64,000 bases of DNA from Pseudarthrobacter oxydans (GCF_013314975.1 NZ_JABTYH010000016.1:1-64000), one strand, 5' to 3'; positions 29,224 through 38,289 are shown, counted from the first letter of the stretch. Notes: generated by a model not told the origin, from the letters alone. Made by a program: numbers and translations.

Positions 29224-30789
29224 ATGACTGCCCGCCCCCTGCCAGTACGCCCGCGATTCGCGGCGGCCGGCGTCCGCGCCCTCGGGGCCATGGTCCTGGC
29301 CATGGTCCTGGCGTCCTGCAGCCTCCTGAATGGTGAAGTCCGCAGCCAGGAGGCGGCCACCGCCAAGGCGGACCCGTCGATCGTGGCGTCTGCACCGGAA
29401 GGGCTGGAGGAGTTCTACTCCCAGGAGGTCGTCTGGGAGCCGTGCGAGAACGAGTTCCAGTGCGCCAACGTGACTGTGCCCATGGACTACGGCAACCCCG
29501 ACGGCGAGACAATCCAGATTGCCGCGCTGCGGGCTCCAAGCACGGGAAAGAAGGCCGGCAGCCTCCTGGTCAACCCTGGCGGTCCAGGCGCGTCTGGCTA
29601 TGACTTCGTCAAGGATGCGGCCGGGACGCATTTTTCACAGGCCGTGCGGGACTCCTACGACCTTGTGGGCTTTGACCCCCGGGGCGTGAAACGCTCAGCC
29701 CCCGTCACGTGCATGACCGACGCCGAACGGGATGCCGCGAGGGCAAAGATCTACGACCTCGAAACCGATGCCGGACTTGCCGAGGTCCTGGCGGACAACA
29801 AGGCGACTGCGGCCCAATGCGAAGAGCAGACGGGTCCGGTGCTGGGGAACATCGATACGGTCAGTTCCGCAAAGGACGTGGACATTCTTCGGGCCGTGGT
29901 CAATGATCCGAAACTCAACTATCTTGGCTACTCCTACGGCACGTTCCTGGGCTCAACCTACGCTTCCCTGTTTCCTGACAACGTGGGAAGAATGGTGCTG
30001 GACGGAGCACTGGACCCCTCCATCAGCAACGAAGAGCTGACCAGCGGGCAGGCCCGTGCGTTCGAGAAGGCAATCCGCGCCTATGTTGCCAGCTGCCAGG
30101 GCCAGGACGGCTGCCCCCTTAGCGGGGACGTGGATTCCGGCGTCCAGCAGATCCGCGACCTGATCGCCGCGGTCCAGCAAACGCCCCGGACCGCCAAGGA
30201 CGGGCGGGTGGTGAATGCCACCATGTTCGTCAGCGGCCTGATCACGCCGCTGTACAACGACCAAAGCTGGCCCGCCCTCACCCAGGCCCTGGAAGCGGCA
30301 ATGACGGGAGACGTCAGCCTCATGCTGCGGCTCGCAGACCTGGGGGCCGACCGCTCTTCCAACGGGACGTATACGTCCAATTCCACCTTCGCCTTCAATG
30401 CCATCAACTGCCTTGACTACCCCATGGAGTCCGATACAGCCGCCATGCGTGCGGAGCAGCAGCGCCTGATGCAGGACTCACCCACCTTCGGGTACTTCTT
30501 TGCATACGGAGGCACGAACTGCGTGGACTGGCCGTATGAGAGCGTGCGCACGCCGTCGCCGGTGGAATACGACGGCGGCTCCCCCATCGTTGTCATCGGC
30601 ACCACCGGCGACCCTGCCACCCCGGTGGAATGGGCGTCATCGCTGCGCAAGCAGCTGGGCAACGCTGCACTCCTCACGTGGGAAGGCGAAGGCCACACCG
30701 CCTATGGCCGGTCCAACAGCTGCATCGAGGACGCCGTGGACCGCTACCTGGTAAGCGGCCAGGTTCCCGCCGACAACACGGTGTGCTGA
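29224..30789 (+). CDS. Secreted tripeptidyl aminopeptidase-like alpha/beta hydrolase
   Basis: 521 residues. The lipoprotein-type signal ends in LASCS (Cys near 36). The hydrolase core has VNPGGPGASGYDFV (oxyanion region), the nucleophile elbow LGYSYGTFLG, the acid in GTTGDPATPVEWA and the His in GEGHTAYG. Members of this SlpD/TAP family remove tripeptides from peptides outside the cell. It lies 16 bases after holB but is probably functionally unrelated. Confidence 0.85.
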   Translation: MTARPLPVRPRFAAAGVRALGAMVLAMVLASCSLLNGEVRSQEAATAKADPSIVASAPEGLEEFYSQEVVWEPCENEFQCANVTVPMDYGNPDGETIQIAALRAPSTGKKAGSLLVNPGGPGASGYDFVKDAAGTHFSQAVRDSYDLVGFDPRGVKRSAPVTCMTDAERDAARAKIYDLETDAGLAEVLADNKATAAQCEEQTGPVLGNIDTVSSAKDVDILRAVVNDPKLNYLGYSYGTFLGSTYASLFPDNVGRMVLDGALDPSISNEELTSGQARAFEKAIRAYVASCQGQDGCPLSGDVDSGVQQIRDLIAAVQQTPRTAKDGRVVNATMFVSGLITPLYNDQSWPALTQALEAAMTGDVSLMLRLADLGADRSSNGTYTSNSTFAFNAINCLDYPMESDTAAMRAEQQRLMQDSPTFGYFFAYGGTNCVDWPYESVRTPSPVEYDGGSPIVVIGTTGDPATPVEWASSLRKQLGNAALLTWEGEGHTAYGRSNSCIEDAVDRYLVSGQVPADNTVC

Positions 30790-30892
30790 AGGCCTCACCC
30801 TGTCCCGGGCGCCCATTTTGACCCGGGCGCCGGGACTCTATTACAGTTGACTCTTGCATGAAGCGCCCGGTTTTGCCGGAGATTCGTGCGGT

Positions 30893-30965
30893 GCTTCCTT
30901 AGCTCAGTCGGTAGAGCGTTTCACTCGTAATGAAAAGGTCATCAGTTCGATTCTGATAGGAAGCT
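30893..30965 (+). tRNA. tRNA-Thr(CGT)
   Basis: A full cloverleaf with acceptor GCTTCCT/AGGAAGC, a D-arm, anticodon stem TTTCA/TGAAA with loop CTCGTAA (anticodon CGT at 30926-30928), and a T-arm with GTTCGATTC. CCA is not encoded. It marks the left border of the accessory island. Confidence 0.93.
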
Positions 30966-30971
30966 CGGGAT

Positions 30972-31015
30972 AAACCCCGGACAGCCCCTACATCTAGGGG
31001 TTTCCGGGGTTTTTC
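30972..31015 (+). terminator. Terminator after tRNA-Thr(CGT)
   Basis: A 10-bp stem (30972-30981 with 31003-31012) carries a nested CCCCTA/TAGGGG hairpin and is followed by TTTTTC. Confidence 0.75.
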
Positions 31016-31048
31016 GCTGGTTAAGCGGTTGGTGCCGCCTGAGGTCAG

Positions 31049-31068
31049 GGCACACTTATGGCACACTT
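31049..31068 (+). repeat. Tandem GGCACACTT units next to the tRNA
   Basis: Two exact copies of GGCACACTT (31049-31057, 31060-31068) are spaced 11 bases, about 84 bases past the tRNA 3' end. Their position resembles arm-type integrase sites near an attachment site. No functional evidence. Confidence 0.35.
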
Positions 31069-31152
31069 TGATCTCCTTCCAATACTTCTGGCTCCTAGAG
31101 TTGCGATTCTAGCCATCATGGAGAATTTCTTGCCGAAGGCTATGGTGAGGCT

Positions 31153-31569
31153 ATGAGCCTCACCGAATGGGCTGACGATCTCGCCTACACCCTAAGAAAT
31201 TCAGGTCACGGTATGGAGCAGATCACTTTGGCATCAGTCGAAGACCCCAAAAGTGGCGAGCTCGTCATAGAAACCGCTCGCAGAACTGCAGCGCTTTCCG
31301 GATGGCCAGTCATCGAGATCTCAGCAAAGGACCTGAGACAAGCTGCGCAACTGCCAAGGCACGGCTACATAATCGTCAATGCAGGGTCGGGCAGACTGGC
31401 TCCCGAAGTACCTACTGCCGTGGCGGCGTTTCAGCACTTGGTCGGCGAAGATCTTCAGGTGGCACTACTGGTCCTGGGCGCACCGAAAGTCATCCAGGCA
31501 CTACGGCGAGAGCCTGCGCTTGGGTGGCTCAGTCGAACGTTTCCTCTAGACGTACTTAGTTCCCGGTAG
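31153..31569 (+). CDS. Hypothetical protein, possible ATPase-domain remnant
   Basis: 138 residues. The middle has a hydrophobic strand (GYIIVNAG) where an AAA/ORC-type ATPase would have Walker B. It is followed by AVAAFQHLVGEDLQVALLVLGAPKVIQAL, which recalls the sensor region of such ATPases. There is no P-loop and the Walker B acids are missing, so ATP binding is doubtful. It is the first gene after the tRNA border and its third-position GC is lower than that of the core genes. Function unknown. Confidence 0.5.
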   Translation: MSLTEWADDLAYTLRNSGHGMEQITLASVEDPKSGELVIETARRTAALSGWPVIEISAKDLRQAAQLPRHGYIIVNAGSGRLAPEVPTAVAAFQHLVGEDLQVALLVLGAPKVIQALRREPALGWLSRTFPLDVLSSR

Positions 31570-31627
31570 AGGGCGGTGGCTACGGCATGGGCGGCCAGCC
31601 AGCTCCGGCATTGAGCGGGAGCTTGGA

Positions 31628-31945
31628 CTACGGAACATGTGAGGATGCTTCGGGGCTTGAGTCGTCGGATCCCTGCTTCGGTGGCAGGATCAAATCCCCC
31701 ACGTCGACTCCCAAGACGGCGGCTATATCCCACAAACGCTCGTAGGCGACGCTCTTCCGTCCCCACTCGATGCCGATGACCATGTTCCTGCTAAATCCGC
31801 CTTCCAGCGCCAAGGCCTCCTGGCTAAGGCCCCGTTCAAGGCGAAGAGTGCGGATTCTGGCGCCCACCTCGCGTCGTCGGGCCGCCCAGCGGTCGAGAAT
31901 GTCTTCGGGGGTTTGGCTCGGTCTAACTGGCACACTCAATGTCAT
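31628..31945 (-). CDS. XRE-family helix-turn-helix regulator
   Basis: 105 residues with a Cro/C1-type HTH at about 28-82 (IRTLRLERGLSQEALALEGG, then SRNMVIGIEWG). The tail is acidic and Ser-rich. It is convergent with the upstream gene and divergent from the 32038 operon, which it may control. Confidence 0.75.
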   Translation of the reverse strand: MTLSVPVRPSQTPEDILDRWAARRREVGARIRTLRLERGLSQEALALEGGFSRNMVIGIEWGRKSVAYERLWDIAAVLGVDVGDLILPPKQGSDDSSPEASSHVP

Positions 31946-32037
31946 TGGAAGGAGACACGAATGTCTGCTCTACTAGTGGCACATAGCTAATGGAGTTTCA
32001 TCACACTCTGCGTTGAAGAGGGAGAAGGAAAAGAGCA

Positions 32038-32262
32038 ATGGCGATAGCAGTAATCCTCGATCTAGCAAGCACGATTACTCTCGGCGACATGAAACACTTC
32101 CTGAGTCTCGCCCCTGCGGATATGTCGGACGACGACGAAATTCTTTGCCTGCCTGACTTCAAGACCGGCCATCCGTACTACTTGGCCATTCCTACGCCAG
32201 CAGCCTCTTCGTCCCCCATAGACCCGGTTACGTCACCGGCTGAAAGCCTTGGCAAGCCGTGA
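32038..32262 (+). CDS. Hypothetical protein
   Basis: 74 residues, acidic, no recognised domain. A strong AGGAAAAGAG ribosome binding site precedes the ATG. Its end overlaps the next start (GTGA). First gene of a three-gene operon that ends with a metallophosphoesterase. Confidence 0.55.
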   Translation: MAIAVILDLASTITLGDMKHFLSLAPADMSDDDEILCLPDFKTGHPYYLAIPTPAASSSPIDPVTSPAESLGKP

Positions 32263-32576
32263 GTCAAGGTCTGACCAATGACGAAAAGGGCGCCTATCTA
32301 GTCACTACCGCAACAGGGAGCCGCTACGTCCTGGACCTGGATAACAGGACGGCAAGCCGACAGATGGCGGCCACTGCCCCTCGTAAAGATTTCCTCGACG
32401 TTGATTTGTCGCGCCTCCGGCGTGATGGCCAGACACTCGAGCTGCTGATGGTCGAGGATTGCAGGGTCGGCGAACCCGCAAAGCTTTGGCTACAAGTTAG
32501 GACTGATGCCGCAGTGACGCTGCGCACCACCTCCCCGGTTGTCCGGATCGAGCCTCTGGTGGCCGACCATGGGTAA
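32259..32576 (+). CDS. Hypothetical protein
   Basis: 105 residues, predicted all-beta with a GSRYVLDLDN motif near residue 20. GTG start overlapping the previous stop, and its own stop overlaps the metallophosphoesterase ATG by 8 bases. No family recognised. Tight coupling suggests a joint function with its neighbours. Confidence 0.55.
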   Translation: MSQGLTNDEKGAYLVTTATGSRYVLDLDNRTASRQMAATAPRKDFLDVDLSRLRRDGQTLELLMVEDCRVGEPAKLWLQVRTDAAVTLRTTSPVVRIEPLVADHG

Positions 32577-33363
32577 AGCCGATGCAATCGCGGTGTTCGG
32601 GGACTGGCACGGAGACATTCAGTGGGCCAGGCTAGCCATCAATTCCGCGGCGCGTGAAGGCGTTCGGGTCATCGTCTCCGTGGGAGACTGGGGAGTTGAC
32701 TGGCCCGGCCCCAAGCGCGGGTTGCAGGACACGAGGCTGAACAAAGCCCTTGTCGCGAATGAGCAGGTTCTTGTGCTGTCACCTGGTAACCACGATTGCC
32801 TCGAAAACATTAGCAAGCTGCCCGTCGATGATGACGGGCTGATCACTTGGCGCAGCAACTTCAAGATTCTTCCCAAAGGAGGCCGCTCGGTTATCGCCGG
32901 CCATACAGTGGGAGGCGTCGGAGGCGCATATTCTGTGGACAAGGAGCTTCGCGTTCCGACCAAGAATTGGTTCAGCGACGAGGAGCTAACGGCAGAGCAA
33001 GCAAGGCAGTTAATCGCCGGCGGCCCTGTCGAGATACTCATCTCACACGACGCCCCCCTGGGCGTACATGTAACGTCACAGCTCGATCTGCCGGGAGATG
33101 TTCAGAAGAGAGCTAATCGCACTAGGCGCCTGCTCGCTGACATCGTGCGAGAAATACAGCCTCCGAACTTGCTATGCGGACACCACCACCAGCGCGTTGT
33201 CGATTACATTGCCCATCCCGGTGGATCTGACACCCGCGTGGACGTCCTCGGTATGGAGCATGACCGTCAAGGCAACGGCGTGATCCTCAGACCCGGCAGT
33301 GGCGGCCTCAGAGTCGAACCGCTTGAGATCCGGGGCTGCCGACCCGGCGAGCGTAATCGTTAA
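32569..33363 (+). CDS. Calcineurin-like metallophosphoesterase
   Basis: 264 residues with the five metal-binding motifs in order: FGDWHGD (D-x-H), VSVGDWG, SPGNHDCLE, ILISHDAPLG and LCGHHHQ. The substrate could be a nucleotide, a phosphoprotein or a nucleic acid end. The operon with two small unknown genes and a nearby XRE regulator suggests an accessory, perhaps defensive, role, but that is inference. Confidence 0.8.
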   Translation: MGKADAIAVFGDWHGDIQWARLAINSAAREGVRVIVSVGDWGVDWPGPKRGLQDTRLNKALVANEQVLVLSPGNHDCLENISKLPVDDDGLITWRSNFKILPKGGRSVIAGHTVGGVGGAYSVDKELRVPTKNWFSDEELTAEQARQLIAGGPVEILISHDAPLGVHVTSQLDLPGDVQKRANRTRRLLADIVREIQPPNLLCGHHHQRVVDYIAHPGGSDTRVDVLGMEHDRQGNGVILRPGSGGLRVEPLEIRGCRPGERNR

Positions 33364-33441
33364 ATCCTCTTCTATCGGCGATAGCGGCCAGAACACTGGA
33401 GGATTCGGCCGGCCCGTGTCGGTCGGACATCCTATTAATGA

Positions 33442-33618
33442 CGGGACATCGTCATCGATGACCACCCGGCCGTTAAGGGAGCCCACACACCCACTTGGAA
33501 TCAGCTCGTCTTCGACAGGCCCTACAACCGGCACTTGGATATGCCGCGGCTGAGCGTATGGCGGAACTGGCGTGAAGCGGTCTATCCGATGCTGGAGAAG
33601 AGCTTCGCACTGCGCTGA
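33442..33618 (+). pseudogene. C-terminal fragment of an unidentified protein
   Basis: A 58-codon open frame without a start codon encodes a protein-like stretch (PTWNQLVFDRPYNRHLD, then MPRLSVWRNWREAVYPML) and ends in TGA at 33616. It is followed at once by a terminator, as a genuine gene end would be. The 5' part is missing, so this is the tail of a deleted gene. Family unknown. Confidence 0.4.
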
Positions 33619-33636
33619 CCGGCGCTGACCGACCAC

Positions 33637-33673
33637 GCCCGTCCCCTGATACCGACCAGGGGGCGGGCCTTTT
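33637..33673 (+). terminator. Terminator in front of the repeat field
   Basis: A 12-bp stem with one G-U pair (33637-33648 with 33657-33668) followed by CTTTTG. The loop overlaps the first TACCGACC repeat. Confidence 0.65.
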
Positions 33674-34095
33674 GACACCCCTCTTTGAGTGCCGGCCGGC
33701 CATCACACCGGCAGAGTGCCCCACCGCCAAAACCCTGCATCAGCCAAAAAACCTACCGTTTTGGGGGCAAATCCCACCCTCTGCCACCCGTGTACCGACC
33801 GCCGGTCGGTAGTTTCTATGCCCTGTTTTGCCGCGGATTCTAGGGGTTTTTGGGTGCCCGGGAAGGGGAATACCGACCAGACCGACCGGGGAACAACGTC
33901 TCCATAAGGGAACAGTGATGTGTTGTGTTTTGGGAGGGGAAACATCATCACTGTGGCCCTATGTGTATGTGTGTGTTTTAAGGTAGGTAAGTAGGTATAG
34001 ATAGATAGAAGGGCCCTTTCGCCCTTTGTTTCCGGGGTTTTTGATTCCGAACTTCTCCCTACCACCCGGTCGGTAGTGGTCGGTAGTGGTCGGTA
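33650..34095. repeat. Iteron-like field of TACCGACC/GGTCGGTA repeats
   Basis: Seven exact copies of an 8-mer lie in 446 bases of non-coding DNA. TACCGACC occurs at 33650, 33793 and 33871; GGTCGGTA occurs at 33804, 34068, 34078 and 34088. The copies at 33793 and 33804 form an inverted pair with a 3-base spacer. The last three form a tandem array of 10-base period. Between them lies low-complexity T/G- and A/G-rich DNA (about 33957-34010). This could be a replication origin of a former plasmid or ICE, or a cluster of operators. The stretch 33619-34235 has no convincing gene. Confidence 0.6.
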
Positions 34096-34235
34096 GTCCC
34101 TTCTCCGGTCCAGAAACGGCCCAGCGTAAAAGACTCGCGGTTTTTAGCGCTTGGTCCGGGGCAGAAGGGGGGGCACCGTGCCCCCCTACACCTGCAAGTC
34201 GCTCAGCTACGCATGGCGCCGCACACTCTTCAGGC

Positions 34236-34666
34236 ATGAGCACCTCTCCAGTGAACCGCCAGCCGCAGGGCATCCCCGCCGCCCACCCCGAGACGTCCAT
34301 CAGCCTCGCTGCCGACGCCTTTATCCGTCTGGCGCCGGGAGAGTCCGAAGACTTCACCGAGTACGCCGATGGCGACGTCATCACCCGGCTGTCTGTCCTG
34401 TGCTCGGACGACGGCGGCACCTTCCATGAGGAGGCGTCCAAGTTCCTGAACTTTTAGGGACATCATTCCGGCCGCCGACCTGGGCACCGATGAGGCCTGC
34501 CGCGATTCCTGGCTGGACGCCAACAGCCTCATCATCGAGACCTACCTGCCGGGACCACTACGACGCCGATGTGGACAACCACGACTGGGAGAACGTCCGG
34601 GCCGAATGTGGCGCCTCCATCCAGGCCGACTCCGTCAGCGAGTCGCTGATCGCTAACGAAGCGTGA
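34236..34666 (+). pseudogene. Frameshifted hypothetical gene
   Basis: The frame starts MSTSPVNRQPQG and stops at 34455 after 73 residues. Protein-like coding continues in a second frame (DLGTDEACRDSWLDANSL) and then in a third (DADVDNHDWENVRAECGAS), ending at TGA 34664. Read together they give one acidic protein of about 140 residues with two frame changes. No family recognised. Confidence 0.5.
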
Positions 34667-35397
34667 AACCGGTCGAAGGATCGTCCCTGACGCCCGCGTT
34701 CAGCAGTGCTCTCGACCGCTCACCAGGGGTCGCCGCTGTTCGCTCAAGCCCGGACCGACAGTCGCGAAGCCGCGCATCATCGCTGGGATGCTGCTGAGAA
34801 GCGCGATCGCCCCCGTTCAACAGCTGAAAACAGGTGATCAGCTGTCCTCTGGCGGCCTACGCATGGACTATGGCAGAGGTGGTCCCGTTCGCGGTCCGCT
34901 TCAACCAGCATTGGCTTCTCCTTGAGTGGTCGTTGTTTGATAACTTCATAGCGAACTGCCCCTGAGCGGTGGCGCTACGATCGATACTGTGGTCGGCGCG
35001 AGGAAGTTACAGAGCACCGGTGGACATCAGTCAGATCCAGGGTTGAGGAGTTAGGCCAGGATTCCGCGTGCGGAAGAACGGAAGCTCCAAAAACACCCGG
35101 CTGAACTCAGATGACCGGCTGCTCGTCTACTGAACTCGCAAGATCCTTCCGGTGTCCATCTCTTCCTGTTCCCAACCCCGGATACCCTGTCTGGGATCGC
35201 ACGTCAGAGTTGGGCCTTCGGGCAGACAACTGCGACTCCAAACGCTGTACAGCATGCTGAAAAGCTATGGGGTGCCGGTCGTAGGATGGGGCGACGATTG
35301 AGAGGCACGGCAAAGGCACCCGTCCGTTTGCCCGATCCGCGGCAGACACCCATCGAGGACAGCCAGACCGGGCTCGGACTCAACATACGATGTCGTC
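34667..35397. other. 731-base stretch without a convincing gene
   Basis: Short frames occur on both strands (for example 35107-35349 minus), but none has a ribosome binding site or recognisable domain. Composition is lower in GC than the core. Probably decayed DNA. Confidence 0.4.
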
Positions 35398-36042
35398 ATG
35401 ACGACAACGTTGAGGGTTGGTGCCGCACAGGTTGATTTCGAGGAGGCAAAGGACTGGGCAATCGAGTATTTGGTTGGGAGACGAGGAGCTTCGGCGTACC
35501 CGGCATACGACGGGTACCCGGGATCGGACGGTGATCTGATCGCGCCGCAGGATCTTCCGGCCGTCGTCTTACTCAATGTGTCGAACAAGCCTCTGAAGGT
35601 CTACTACGGCCTGCAGAGTCAGCTGGAGCTGCTCAATAAGCGATTGCAGAGCCCGGATCTGAAGGGCAGCCTGCGTGACGCGTCGGTTGCCACTTTGGAA
35701 GCTATTGCCGACCTCTTCGACGTTCTGGAAGAGAGGCCCGCAGACAACGTAAAGCTCACCACCTTGTCTAAAGTTCTCCACCGTAAACGCCCAGAACTGC
35801 TGCCGCTCTTCGATGCCAAGATCCGCTACTGCTACACCGACTGTGTCGGCGCTCCCGTTCCTCCCAAGAAGAATCGAAGTAAGCGGGACTACCGGCTGGC
35901 ATGGCTGGAAGCGCTGCAACGTGATTTGGATGGGCAATATGCACAATGGGAGGAGATCGCATCCATAGCCCCAGGGCCAAGAATTTCCCCTTTGCGAGCC
36001 TTGGACATCATTGGCTGGGAGCTGGGCCGCCGCAAGAACTGA
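35398..36042 (+). CDS. Hypothetical protein (possible DUF6308 family)
   Basis: 214 residues, mixed alpha/beta. Segments such as LLNVSNKPLKVYYGLQSQLELL, LHRKRPELLPLFDAKIRYCY and LRALDIIGWELGRRKN recall an actinobacterial family I remember as DUF6308, often found on mobile DNA. The LHRKRPELLP-LFD pattern is the most conserved-looking part. No catalytic motif can be assigned. Confidence 0.5.
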   Translation: MTTTLRVGAAQVDFEEAKDWAIEYLVGRRGASAYPAYDGYPGSDGDLIAPQDLPAVVLLNVSNKPLKVYYGLQSQLELLNKRLQSPDLKGSLRDASVATLEAIADLFDVLEERPADNVKLTTLSKVLHRKRPELLPLFDAKIRYCYTDCVGAPVPPKKNRSKRDYRLAWLEALQRDLDGQYAQWEEIASIAPGPRISPLRALDIIGWELGRRKN

Positions 36043-36348
36043 TGGGTACGTGGTCCGGTGGTCGCCCGCCCGAGCTCGAGAATTCGTTCAATATCGGCAA
36101 TGGCGGTTGGTGCTCGACGTCGTCCTAGAACGTAGCCTGCGGCTAAAGCGACCAAGGCCCGTGTGGATTTGATCGGGGTAGCGGCGCCGTTGTCGCCGTA
36201 CCAGCGCGCCTCAACTTTCGCTCCTAACTTTCCGTGCCTGGCGTGAACCGAAGCTTCAAGTCTCGACGATACGGCGGCACCTATTTTCCAACTCTCAGAT
36301 CCTCCCTCGTTGGGCGGGTGCCCCTTATATTGGGAGCTGCACGAGAAT

Positions 36349-38250
36349 ATGGGGGACGTTTTGGCGACACCGCAGGCTTGTTCGACCTTGGGCTGCTCAG
36401 ACCAAGCTGCCTACCGCACGACCAGCAAACCTTCCTGGTGTCTGGATTGTATTGGGCAGATCCTGGAACAGGGCGGACTCAAAGCCTTGGAGCCCTTCCC
36501 CGGCCGTGACAACTGGTGGCTCACCGAGTGCATGGAGTGCCACGTCACTGCCCACTACAAGTTCACCTACATCACCGACAAGAACGCCGAAAACGAAAAG
36601 ACCTGCCGCGCCTGCCACTGGCGGACGTGGGCAGAACACTGCAGGGCAGGCAATCCGCTGGACGCCATAGGAGTCATGCTCCAGACGATCCTGCGCGCTC
36701 AGAAACCTGATCTGGTTCTGGGCCTCCTCCCCGAGCCTGAGGGCCAGCAGTACCTCGACGCGCATTGGTGGCCCGAGGAGAGGCTGAGGGCCCACCTTGA
36801 CCGCCACGGGTTCGACTTCATCTCGGACACGGTCGAGGTCAACGACGGCATGGACCCTCTCGTTGGCAGATGCCGGGAGTGCGGCAGGATCACAGCGCAG
36901 CGACTGGGCGACTACAGCTGGGGTTGTTCGTGCAAACAGAACAAGAGGTCGGTGACGCCTGGGGCAAAAGCCTCGGGGCGGCAGTTGCTGGTTGATTCCG
37001 GCAGCGACGCGTTGTCGTGGTGGGACTATGAACGCAATGATGAAGCATCCCTGCAGACGGTGACTCTGAAAGCACGGCGGGTCTGCCATTGGAAGTGCCC
37101 CACCTGCGGGCACCGGTTTCCGGAAAAGGTCAATGACATGACCGCTCTGCGACCCTCCTGCCCGGTGTGCAAAGCTGCACGGAGCGCCGAGTGGAGCAAA
37201 GAGTATGAACGCTGGAAAGTCACACCGGTTGCCGACGTTCCTGAACTTCTGGCTGCCTGGATCGACGAGGAAGACCCGTCCCAGGTAATGGTCGTCGGAG
37301 GTAGCGATTATCCTCTGAAGCGGTTCAAATGCCCTGAAGGCCACACCTGCAGCCTGGTTCCCCTGACCTTCCTTCAATCCGGTTGCCCCAGCTGCAAAGC
37401 TGCACAGACCCGACAGGCGGGCCGGCCTACGGTGGCGGACCTGTTGCCCGAGATCGCAAGCCAGTGGCATCCGACCCGAAACGGCAAGCTCACCCCGCAA
37501 ACCGTAGTGTGGGACTCGAAGCGCCCTATCTGGTGGGTTGCAGACTGCTGCGGTAACGAATGGCCCGCCACCCCTCGGGACCGCGACAAGTACGACCGCC
37601 TCCGCTGTCCCAAGTGCGAAACCAAGCTTGGATCACTCGCGTGGCAGGACCCCGGGCTGGCGGCGGAATGGAGCCCCTCCAATCCCGTGTCAGCCTGGCA
37701 CGTTAGGCCGTACGGGAAAACAGACTTTGACCCTGAATGGGTTTGCGCAATCAACAGTGCGCACGTCTGGCCTAGTTCTTTGACTGTGCGTTCCAATGGA
37801 GCAGGCTGCCCTGAATGCAAAATGGTGGGCAAATCCAAGATTGAACTGGCCCACCACGCTGCTGCCGAGATTGCCTTCTCTGGGGCCCGTTCCGGCGCAG
37901 TACTGCGGCACGCCTCATTCAGGACCAGGAAATCGTGGTCGGCTGACATCAGCGCAGCCATCGCTGGTCACCCGGTCGTTATCGAATACGACGGCGCATA
38001 CTGGCACGGGCACCCCTCCAAGGTCCTCGTCGATGAACACAAAACTCGGGATTTGCTGGAAGCCGGCTATCTCGTGGTCCGACTACGCGAAGACGACCTC
38101 CCTGCACTGGACATCCAGCATCACCACTATCAGGAACTGCGCGTCTACTCAGCGGCACCCAAGCCGCAGGAGGTTGTGAAGGCCGTCCAGGAATGGGTCT
38201 CCACGCGAGACCCCGCTCAGCCGCGGAGCACGCCCCCCGACAGCCAGTGA
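36349..38250 (+). CDS. Multi-zinc-finger protein with C-terminal Vsr-like nuclease domain
   Basis: About 633 residues. The first ~510 are a chain of treble-clef/zinc-ribbon modules with CxxC pairs (CLDC, CMEC, CRAC, CREC, CPTC, CPVC, CPSC, CPKC, CPEC), each preceded by a W-x-C type strand, as in DUF4379 repeats. The C-terminal ~120 residues have a PD-(D/E)XK/Vsr-type core: VVIEYDGAYWHG (near 544), then DEHKTRDLLEAGYLVVRLREDDLP. Proteins of this layout are expected to bind and cut DNA and occur in defence islands. The start ATG 36349 is uncertain. Confidence 0.7.
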   Translation: MGDVLATPQACSTLGCSDQAAYRTTSKPSWCLDCIGQILEQGGLKALEPFPGRDNWWLTECMECHVTAHYKFTYITDKNAENEKTCRACHWRTWAEHCRAGNPLDAIGVMLQTILRAQKPDLVLGLLPEPEGQQYLDAHWWPEERLRAHLDRHGFDFISDTVEVNDGMDPLVGRCRECGRITAQRLGDYSWGCSCKQNKRSVTPGAKASGRQLLVDSGSDALSWWDYERNDEASLQTVTLKARRVCHWKCPTCGHRFPEKVNDMTALRPSCPVCKAARSAEWSKEYERWKVTPVADVPELLAAWIDEEDPSQVMVVGGSDYPLKRFKCPEGHTCSLVPLTFLQSGCPSCKAAQTRQAGRPTVADLLPEIASQWHPTRNGKLTPQTVVWDSKRPIWWVADCCGNEWPATPRDRDKYDRLRCPKCETKLGSLAWQDPGLAAEWSPSNPVSAWHVRPYGKTDFDPEWVCAINSAHVWPSSLTVRSNGAGCPECKMVGKSKIELAHHAAAEIAFSGARSGAVLRHASFRTRKSWSADISAAIAGHPVVIEYDGAYWHGHPSKVLVDEHKTRDLLEAGYLVVRLREDDLPALDIQHHHYQELRVYSAAPKPQEVVKAVQEWVSTRDPAQPRSTPPDSQ

Positions 38251-38289
38251 AGACAAGCCGGTGAAGACTCTCACTGCTCTCTCCGCACA

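Noticed and set aside
35107..35349. 80-codon minus-strand frame in the gene-poor stretch
   Set aside because: Composition is protein-like but there is no ribosome binding site, no domain and no neighbour to support it.
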